64,000 nt of DNA from Coix lacryma-jobi var. lacryma-jobi (Eukaryota > Streptophyta > Magnoliopsida > Poales > Poaceae): assembly GCA_009763385.1 (NCBI GenBank), contig CM019826.1, forward strand, positions 63,303,790 through 63,367,789, written 5' to 3'. A program made the translations under genes and the position numbers. Of this stretch, positions 55,740 through 64,000 are shown piece by piece (position 1 is the stretch's first letter; the number at the start of each line of letters is the position of its first letter). The notes below the pieces were generated by a model. It did no database searches and was not told the origin of the DNA. It saw nothing but the letters and a program-made list of their open reading frames with translations.

Positions 55740-56180
55740 ACAACTACTAGGTTTAGGACTTTACACACAGAATTAATAAACTTTGAACTATGGTGTTACA
55801 AACTTTGAACTGCTGAGTTCAAAACTTTGAACTATCATATTATAAACTTTGTACTACTAGGTTTAAAAATTTACACTCAAAATTTATAAACTTTGAACTA
55901 TCATATTACAAACTTTGTACCGCTAGATTCAATACTTTAATCTATCACATTATAATCTTTGTAATGCTAGGTTCAAACCTTTACACTCAAAATTTAAAAA
56001 CTTTAGACTATGACATTACAAACTTTGTGCTGCTAGGTTAAAAACTTTGAACTATCCTATTATAAACTTTGTACTGCTAAATTTAAAACTTTGAGCTATC
56101 ACATTGTACACTTTGTACTTCTATGTTCAAAACTTTGGTCTATCACATTATAAACTTTGTACTGCTTGGTTCAAAGCTTT
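55740..56180. repeat. Degenerate 22/45-bp tandem repeat
   Basis: Alternating half-units AAACTTTGAACTATCA... and AAACTTTGTACTGCTAGG..., each about 22-23 bases, forming a pair of about 45 bases repeated some nine times with substitutions and some extra ACACTCAAAATTT inserts. Non-coding. Confidence 0.8.
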
Positions 56181-56940
56181 ACACAGTTTTGATAGGAGCA
56201 CCATGATTTTATACACCATTCCACTTGTATTGGGCCATCGAACACAACTACCTCACAACAGCAAGTTGGATGGTAGCAAGGGATGCTATCATGATTTATC
56301 TATGGAAATTTCTACTTGTTGATATTTCTTATGTCTACTGGAGGACTCCAGGAAGCGCATAGAAAATATCAAAGTAGCACTTCTCTTCGTACGTATTCTA
56401 AGGTCGTACTTATACTTTCTCAAGGAAAAGCCTATGTGTAGGATAGCTGATGAATAGAAATACTTATGACAAGATTGTCAAGAAAATGCATGTCTTCAAT
56501 AGTGGGTTTAACGACTATGGCACATAATGTTGATAAGAAGGTGGGATAAGGGTAAGTGACAAAAAGAAGGGATAGAAAAGCCAAGGAGTGAGGCATAGCT
56601 TAGTGAGAGCGAGCAAAAGATCTATCTAGCAACTTAAGCAATACAACTAATTTAGAGATTAGATAGAGTTCTTTAGCACTTCGAGGGCACAACCGCCTTA
56701 GCTAAGAAAAGATCACCAAGTACAAGTGGAAATAGGTCAATTGTAAACATAAATCACTACTATGGTGTTGATTTACTTCCAATTTTATAGCAATGTTGAT
56801 GGTCAAAGTTGATGTTTATACCATCAACATCCCCTACATCCACGTTGAGACAAGTCCAAGAATCATCTGCGAACACAAGGTTGATATGTGCCCTTGTGGT
56901 TCCACCCTAGGTGATGAACGATTGGTCAACAGGCTCATCG
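56181..56940. other. Unassigned DNA
   Basis: No gene or element end recognised. The boundary with the LTR relic on the right is approximate. Confidence 0.35.
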
Positions 56941-58860
56941 GGAGGGGTGAGTGGCACATGTGTTCTTGGCTATTTTGATGTCAGGTGTGGAACTCGGAGG
57001 CAGTGGTCGATGGCTAGGCAAAGTTCAAGTAGAGGTGTGTCGTGCCGACGGAACAGGAGCGGTGAAGGGTGGACACGAGGCTTGGACCGACGGACCGGAG
57101 GGCCGGAGGACCAGCTGTGGCAGCTGGCGTTTGGCTTTGACAAGCAAGAGCACATGGGGATGTGCGATGGCATCGACTGAGTCGGGAGGAAGACGATGGC
57201 ATCGTGGCACATGGCGGGAGGTCTGATACGGGCTTGCGTGTGGCGCAAGTGCCGTCGGCCAAGTCGAGAAGGAAGGCCAAGGCGTTGTGCCCGGCTTGGA
57301 GGCTGGACATGCATCAGCATCGGTGCCAGTGGTCGGGGTGTGAGAACCACACTCCGTCTACGGCACGGGTTCGGTAGTTGAGCCTCAGAAAGCTACACAA
57401 CGGTTCCCGAGTTTTGGCCTCAAAATTGGGGAGGATGGTTTTCCAGGTTTGGGCCTCAAAACCTGGGCTGGCGGGTTTCTGAGTTTGGGCCACAAAACTT
57501 AGGGAGGACGGTTTGCTGGTTTGGGCCTCAAAACCGGGTGGAGGTTCCTATGCGAAAATGGGTTGACGCATGGCGGCACCGAGAGGCTTGCGTTGCGGCG
57601 AAGCTATCGGTGAGGAGGCACGATGGTCGACGAGAAGGCACGTGGCGGCATCCTGGAGCTTGGGTCGAGGCGAAGTGAAGGATAAGAAGGCGCGTGGCCA
57701 TCGGATGAGCTCTTTCAGAGTTGGATTGGAATACCCCTAGGGTTAGCCTGTTCGCTTTTGTATATAGGGGTAGAAGGGGACTATTGTATTAGGACTATAA
57801 ATAGAGAGGTGGACCCTCCTCTCATTCTATCCTTGAAGCATTTACATTTCGCAGACACTTATTCATCTGTTAGGGCTCTTCCATCCTCTAGTTGCTTGTC
57901 ATCCGCAGAGACGACAATTCCTCTGTGTATTTTGTGATTCAAGGAAAAGGGACCGTAATCCCTTTGTCTCCTCATGGGATATTTTCTGAAATTGAGTTGA
58001 ATTTGCATTTTGGTTTCATTCTTCGCGTTTCTCTCTTTTTGCTCTCGGTGATTTGGCTCGTTCTTCCAATCCAAGGGATGGTTTGCGATTCCGCTTGAAT
58101 CAAGTTGTGCTAGGACATGAGTGTCATCTTTCCACTGAAGGATTTACTCTCCAACCTCACGAGCACATTGATTGGGTTGAATTCGCGTTTCGTTCTTTGT
58201 TCTTCCCCCTTTTGTAGTGATCTTTGGATTTCTCTCGGTTGAGTTGGTTTGGAGCGATGATTTCCTAGGATTAGCTCCGCAACACATAGAAGATCACTTG
58301 GGAGAAGTTTGGTTGCAGCCCCGGTTGATTTGGTTGAGATCGAATAGATTTTGGTTTTGTCCCGTGCAGTTTTTGGGCTATCCATGCATTCCCAGACAAT
58401 CCGGGACCCTGACCCCGGACAGTCCGCAGGTCGGGACTTGTCTCAGCCAACTGGCTGTGCTGCCCTAAAGTTGTTGTTCATGGGAACCCTGGGCAGTCCA
58501 CCATTCAAAGCCTAGACAGTCGGAGACCTGTCCAACATGGTTTCAGTGAAGTTGGTTTTTGGGAACTTTGCCTGCGGACACTCCGAAGCAGACCCCGGAC
58601 AGTCCAGCAGCCAGTCCCGGATAGTCCGGCACCAGACCCTGGACAGTCTGTGACCCTACTGCAAGAGCAGTTTTGCCTCTCGTCTCTTCAGTGCTTGTTC
58701 TTTGGCTCTCTATGGCAGTTCTGTTGTACGTCTAGGACATCTCCTAAGGTATCCACCTACTTGTTAGGTCGTGAACTTTAGGTCGCTCAACTTTCTGGGA
58801 CAGAGGCTAAAGATTTGTCAAGAAGAAATTTGAGGCTCACATTCACCCCCCTCTGGTCGC
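56941..58860 (+). repeat. Copia LTR relic, plus strand (A/E/F family)
   Basis: Aligns by eye with the F LTR: the AAGTTCAAGTAGAGGTGTGTCG block at 57025, hairpin units at 57411-57540, the promoter region, CCCGGACAGTCCG words at 58395-58640, and the end CACCCCCCTCTGGTCGC. It lacks the last 25 or so bases found in F because element E begins at 58861. More diverged than the other copies. Confidence 0.8.
57796..57803 (+). promoter_or_regulatory. TATA box of the copia LTR relic
   Basis: TATAAATA in GGACTATAAATAGAGAGG. The A and F LTRs have the weaker GATAAGTAGAGG at the matching place. Confidence 0.6.
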
Positions 58861-60759
58861 TGAAGGACCGAGAAAGCTACAAGAGGCGACTAGAGGGGGG
58901 TGAATGGGAGCTTCAAATTTCTTTTCAGAAACTTATAGCCACTGTCCCAAAAATCAACCCCGAGTGCAAACCCTAGAGCTTGATAGTGTCCACGACCCTA
59001 GATGTAGGGTGGAAGCTTCCAAGAAGCACAACGAGACACCATACAACTCTAGAAACCCAACGCAAAAGTCGGGAACTAAAACTGACAATGAACGATCGAA
59101 CTTGCGGATGAAAGCACGTTGATCAGTACTGACCAGACTCATTGCTGCGTCCGGTCAATAGTGATCGGACGCGTCCGGTCAACACAAAATCGATTTGGGA
59201 ACTCTCTGTGTTGGACTGGACTCACAGGCATAGAGCGTCCGATCACTACACCAGGTGCGTCCGATCAAAACATGCATCAGTGAACAGTAGCAATGCTGCA
59301 TCCGGTCACTGAGCAAGGGACGGTCAAGTCTCGAAGAAAACGCTGTGAACGTGTTCAAAGACCGGACTCACAACCTAGCGACCGGTCAGCCCGACTCGTG
59401 CGTCCGGTCACCCCGAAACCGCGTTGTTCATCCACCAATTCAACTCGATCTCACCCAAAACAAAACCTCTAAGGGTCAAACTTGGTGAGAGAAGTCTCAA
59501 GGATGATAGTGAGCTACTCCTAGGAGATCATGGCTCAAACCTATTTCCAAATCGATGAATCGAGAAAGTTCGGGGGAAGAGAGTTGAAAAGTCGATCCAC
59601 AATGAAAACCAATCGATCCACATGCTCCTTAGGTTTGAGTTGAATTCCTTCGGTGGAAATGATCCCCTCACAGTAAAGAACAAGTAGCAACAAACGGAAT
59701 CAGAAACAAACAACCGTAGAGAGAGATCGATCGACGGGAAAAACTTGGAGAAAAAGTGAACGCGAAGAACAACTCAAGAACACGAATCACCACCACGTTT
59801 TCCAGCCGAAAATTGTCCCCACGAGGAGACAACGGGAATCCGGTCCTGTTTCCGCAAAATCCAAATACACAGAGGTATGATTCACCGTCTCTGCGGATCT
59901 CAGTAGCTACAGCAGGGATGTGGGAGAACAGGAAAACCTAGAATGAAAATAGCAATAGCTGAGATAGTTTGGAGGGAGGGGTTGCCTCTCCTAATATAGC
60001 CTAATACAATTATTCCCCTTCTACCACTATTGCTAATGAGTGAGTAGGCTAACCCTAAGGGTATTCCTGACCAACTCGAGTTGATGTTGATCCGATGACC
60101 ACGCCCGCACATCAGGTAGCTTCGCCTCGACGCGACCTCACCGGATACCGCCACGTGCCACCAGGTGCCGCTCGTCCTTTTCACGGACCTCCCCCCGGTT
60201 TTGAGGCCAAAACCGAGAAACCTGGGCCACCCCCCGGTTTTGAGGCTGAAACCGAGAAACCTGTCGTCCGTCGCCTGAGTTTTGTGACCCAAACTCAGAA
60301 ACCCGTCAGCGCCCAGGTTTTGAGGCCCAAACCTGGAAACCGTCCTCAGCCCGAGTTTTGTGATCCAAACTCAGAAACCGACCATACCCAGGTTTTGAGG
60401 CCCAAACCTGGAAACCGTCCACTCGGTGGGTTTTCTGTGGCTCAACCACCAAACTGATGCCGTAGAGGGATGCACCGCCTGTGCACCCCGTCCACCCGCA
60501 AGTCTTCACTTGTCGCTGTCCCAGGCTGTCAGCCACCACGGCCGATCCTCAGGCCACCGGTCCGTTAGTCCAAGCCTCACGTCCGCCCTTCACCGCTCCG
60601 GGTCCATCGGCACGACACGTCTCTACTTGACCTTCACCTTGCCTTCGATCACCGTTTCTGTGCTCGACACCTGCACAACACAAGCCAAAAAACATGCTCA
60701 TCATACCAGTTGACAATCACTCATCATCTCAAGATCTGGCATACACCCATGTATCCGCA
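58861..60759 (-). repeat. Element E 3' LTR (1899 bp)
   Basis: Edges TGAAGGACCGAG and GTATCCGCA match the A LTR. The middle (59120-59420) carries GCGTCCGGTCA and CGGACGCGTCCG words where A has GCGGACTGTCCGC. Six hairpin units lie at 60196-60420. Confidence 0.9.
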
Positions 60760-60770
60760 ATCTCCCCCTT
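60760..60770 (-). other. Polypurine tract of element E
   Basis: Minus-strand AAGGGGGAGAT adjoins the LTR start TGCGGATACATG. Confidence 0.85.
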
Positions 60771-62249
60771 GATGAGTGCATTGTCAACTACCAACACAAA
60801 TCATATGAAGGTAGAAGAAAGAAGGAAGAAGGAAACGAACTCAACCAATCGACAAGAAGCAAATCAAAGCCAAGAGAAGTCGAATGGAGTGAGCAAGGCA
60901 ACTTGGTTCCCAAAGACATGGGCAACGGCTCGACGCAACCAAGCAAAGCAAAGCTAGCCCTCAAGGAGAGGCAGAACGGACTCAACACCGCTAGTGAGAA
61001 GTTCAGAGCAAAGAAGCCAAGATTCGAGTAAAAACAGCTAGTTCCTCCAGAAAGAGGCAAAGGCTCAACACAATAAGCTAAAAATCGCTCCAAACAAATT
61101 GAAAACAAACCAATTGAAAACGAACCGCTCCAAACCAATTGAGCAACTTGTCAAGCAAACTCCCCCTTAATATGAGCTCCCCCTTCAATAGTGCACACAT
61201 CTAGGGCATGATTTGTCAAATTTTCTCCCCCTTAGTTGAAAATGCACAAAACAAGGCAAATGCATTTGAGTCACAAATGCAGGTTAGCAGCTTCAGGTAT
61301 ATAGTCGATAGAAAGAATAGATGCTCTAAAGAGTGTTGATCCGACTACTCAACAATAAGCACAAATGCCAGCAAAGGCTCAAACTGATCACTACATACGA
61401 AATATGAACATATGAGCAAAGTGAGCAGATTTAAGCCATTCAGAAAGGGTTTCACCCTCAAAATAGCACTAAACATGTATAGATACGAAATTAAACAAGT
61501 GCTAAACATGTACACTAGGTGAACTACCCCTAGAAAAGTTCAATCATCATGCTATAGAATGAAACATAGACTTGTGTTTTCAAAATTTTATCGGAGATGC
61601 AGCGGTGTTCACACAAGATTGAATTTTTAGCATGTGATTGCGAGAGGTTGAAAACTTGACACAGCCTAACTTTTCAACCGAGCTAAGCCTATGCATGAGC
61701 AATCAGAAGCTTGAAGCAATAGTTTCGGTCTTACACTACACGGCTCAAGTTTAACTCAGTGTGCAATGAGAAATTGTCTCGATACCGTGATGTGCTGTCA
61801 AATGATCCCATCTCGATCTTTTCAATTCACTTAGACTTGGTTCAAATTTTAACAGAATGTGAACATACAAAGCAAGTGAAGGACTCAGAACTAGAGACAT
61901 AGCAACCTAGCATATATGAAAAGCACAAGTAACTTCAACATATTCTACACATGCTAGCTGCCAATCTCAATGGTGAACATGTTTCAAATTTAATGTTGGA
62001 TTAAGCATATTCACAATTTTGAAAAGTAGCTCAGCTCACAACATGTATCAGTGATCAGAAAGAGCCTAAGCTACAAGCATCATCATATATCATCGGAGCA
62101 CACACTAATCAGACCATAGATTCATTCTACAGATTATAGACATGAAGCTCGAAAAGATAAAGATGCAAATATGATGAAATGCAAAAACTAAACAAGAACA
62201 AAATAAAATAAGTCAGTCTATGATACAAGAACCAAAATGTTTCCCCCAA
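60771..62249 (-). other. 3' untranslated region of element E
   Basis: Long AT-rich region without a supported ORF, homologous to 773-1808 of A but with about 400 more bases. Confidence 0.65.
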
Positions 62250-63675
62250 CTAAAAAGGGAAACACACACCAAGCTCACCTCTCAACCTAGCAAAGGTTGA
62301 TTGGTCCAAAGGCTTGGTGAAAATATCTGCCAACTGAAGATGAGTATCGACATGCTGAAGGTCGATATCACCCTTCTCATAATGGTCTCGCAAGAAATGA
62401 AAACGCACATCAATGTGTTTGGTCTTAGAGTGCCTCACGGGGTTCTTAGCAACGCTAATCGCACTCATGCTATCACAAAGCAAAGGAACACGAGAAAAGC
62501 TCGGACCAAAATCACGCAAAGTGGCCATCATCCACAACAACTGAGAACAGCAGCTAGTCGCAGCAACATATTAAGCCTCTGTGGTAGACTGAGTGACACT
62601 AGACTGCTTGCGAGAAGACCAAGATACAAGGGAAGAACCCAAAAACTGACAAGTCCCTGAAGTGGACTTGCGCTCAAGTCGGCAACCAACAAAATCAGCA
62701 TCCGAGTAACCACAAAGAGAGAGGGTGGAAGAAGCAGAATATCAAATCCTGAACTCAGGTGTGAAATAGAGATACCTCATAATGTGCTTGACCGCCTGAC
62801 GATGAGAAGTGCGCGGCAACGCCTGAAAGCACGTGCAAAGACACACCGTGAACTGAAAGTCCAGGCGTGTTGTCGTCAGGTACAGCAGCGACCTGGTCAT
62901 ACTTCGGTACTCCTTCTCATCCACAGCTTCTCCATCCTTGTCCGCATCCAGGGCCGTCGTGGTCGACATGGGTGTTGGAAGAGGCTTGGCCTCACCCATA
63001 TCGAACTTCTTCAATATGTCCTTGGTGTACTTGCCCTGGTGCACAAACGTCCCTTCTCGGGATTGCTTGATTTGCAACCCGAGGAAAAACACCAACTCGC
63101 CCATCATGCTATTCTCAAATTCCCTGCTCATAGTATCTACAAACTTGGCAACCAAAGCATGAGAAGAACCACCGAAAATGATATCATCCATGTAAATCTG
63201 AACCAACAAAGTGTCATTGCCTTGCTTGAGGAGAAAAATAGTTTAATCCACACATCCCATTTTGAAACCCTTAGCAAGCAAAAAGGTTTTCAACCTATCA
63301 TACCAGGCTCTAGGGGCTTGTTTCATACAATACAAAGCTTTGTGAAGTTTAAAACATGGTTTGGAAACTTGGGATTTTCGAAACCGGGGGTTGTTTCACA
63401 TACACCTCTTCTTCTATGTAGCCGTTTAGGAAGGCACTCTTGACATCCATTTGAAAAAGTTTCAAACCTTTGGATGCAGCAAAAGCCAAGAGGATCCTAA
63501 TTGCCTCCAAATGAGCTACAGGAGCAAAAGTTTCCTCATAGTCTATCCCCTCCTTCTGACTATACCCCTGGGCTACAAGTCTGGCCTTGTTTCTCACAAC
63601 ATGGCCATCCTCTCCTTGTTTGTTTTTGAATACTCATTTTGTTCCAATAGGGTGACACTCAGGAGGAAGAGAGAC
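62250..63675 (-). pseudogene. RT-RNase H of element E
   Basis: Copia RT (DYEETFAPVAHLEAIRILL, FQMDVKSAFLNGYIEEEVY, YMDDIIFGGSSHALV) and RNase H (KTKHIDVRFHFLRDHYEKGD, ADIFTKPLDQS). Broken by a frameshift near 63350 (a base lost after FQTMF), TAA near 63243, TGA near 62741 in place of Trp, and TAA near 62572 where A reads Glu. The YMDD box is intact, while A has YVDD. Confidence 0.88.
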
Positions 63676-64000
63676 AAGAACCCAAACCCGATTTCTCTAA
63701 AAATTTCCAAGCTCCTCATGCATGGCATTTACCCAATCCAGATCAGATAGAGTGTGTCCAACATCTCGGGATTCAAAATCAGCAACAAATGCAGAATGAG
63801 CAAAGTGAGAGATTTGTTGTAACCTTGACTGAGTGACGCGTTCGTGGATGTCGCCAATCATCTGTTGAGGTGGGTGTTGGCGCTGAATATGTCGTGGCGC
63901 CTCCCTTGCTGAAGTAACCTCCCCCTCAATAGTAGCTGGTGCCTCCTCGGGTACAAGTGGTACAGCCCAAGGTAGTGGATCATACGGCCCCCATGTAGTG
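63676..64000 (-). pseudogene. Integrase-RT linker of element E
   Basis: Matches the A linker at 3247-3603 in reverse complement (minus-strand codons for SAFVADFESRDVGHTLSDLD-like and APRHIQRQHPPQQMIGDI-like segments). It runs off the window. Confidence 0.7.

Larger units (their letters stand above)
58861..64000 (-). mobile_element. Copia element E (same family as A), cut by window end
   Basis: Minus-strand element with 3' LTR (58861-60759), polypurine tract, 3' untranslated region and pol from RNase H back to the integrase-RT linker. It is a close relative of A in pol and LTR ends. It sits within the plus-strand LTR relic; GTCGC (58856-58860) is the candidate target duplication. Confidence 0.88.

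Noticed and set aside
56911..57350. Frames of 60-126 codons on both strands
   Set aside because: They fall in the copia LTR relic and match LTR sequence at 18940-19200.

Overview
This is a plant nuclear DNA window, almost certainly from a grass and probably a panicoid one. I see no host gene, tRNA or rRNA. Nearly all of it is nested LTR retrotransposons, which have methionine-initiator-type primer sites, long LTRs with GC-rich cores, and Ty1/copia (SIRE/Maximus-like), Ty3/gypsy chromovirus (Tekay/Del-like) and Tat-like non-autonomous elements. The grass assignment rests on element style, not on a marker gene.

Left block (1-21469). Minus-strand copia element A has a cut 3' LTR at 1-761, internal DNA at 762-16747 and a 5' LTR at 16748-18820. 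A gag-protease-only element B (6069-15109, plus strand) sits inside A's gag, with a perfect 5-bp target duplication (CCTTC) and two 1558-bp LTRs. A itself abuts the 3' end of a plus-strand relative F (18821-20961), and F abuts a fragment of a third relative G (20962-21469). A and F LTRs form an inverted repeat with arms of about 2.1 kb and a 60-bp spacer.

Middle block (21470-55152). After 2.2 kb of unclassified DNA comes copia element D (RNase H at 23642-24136; 3' UTR and LTR at 52748-55152). It is split by gypsy element C (24137-51726), whose 3' LTR runs into a second partial internal region C2 (51727-52747). C's integrase is split by an intact, opposite-strand copy of the same family, H (33104-47070, TSD TAACA), with a full 1486-residue Gag-Pol ending in a chromodomain-like region.

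Right block (55153-64000). Unassigned DNA with a 22/45-bp tandem repeat is followed by a plus-strand copia LTR relic (56941-58860) and a minus-strand copia element E (58861 to beyond the window end).

Most notable observation: the gypsy family (C, C2, H) carries, between primer site and gag, a 201-codon ORF whose first 22 residues closely copy the histone H3 N-terminal tail (the ARxKxTARKSTG and PRxQLA blocks, with K4, R8, K9, S10 and T11 retained). A coiled-coil-like middle and a very acidic tail follow. The same element encodes an integrase with a terminal chromodomain, a fold known to read H3 tails. Between C and H, six of seven base changes in the first 25 codons are synonymous, which points to selection on the protein. 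Other leads are covarying hairpin arrays in the copia LTRs, and a two-intron antisense ORF and a repeated LTR motif in B.
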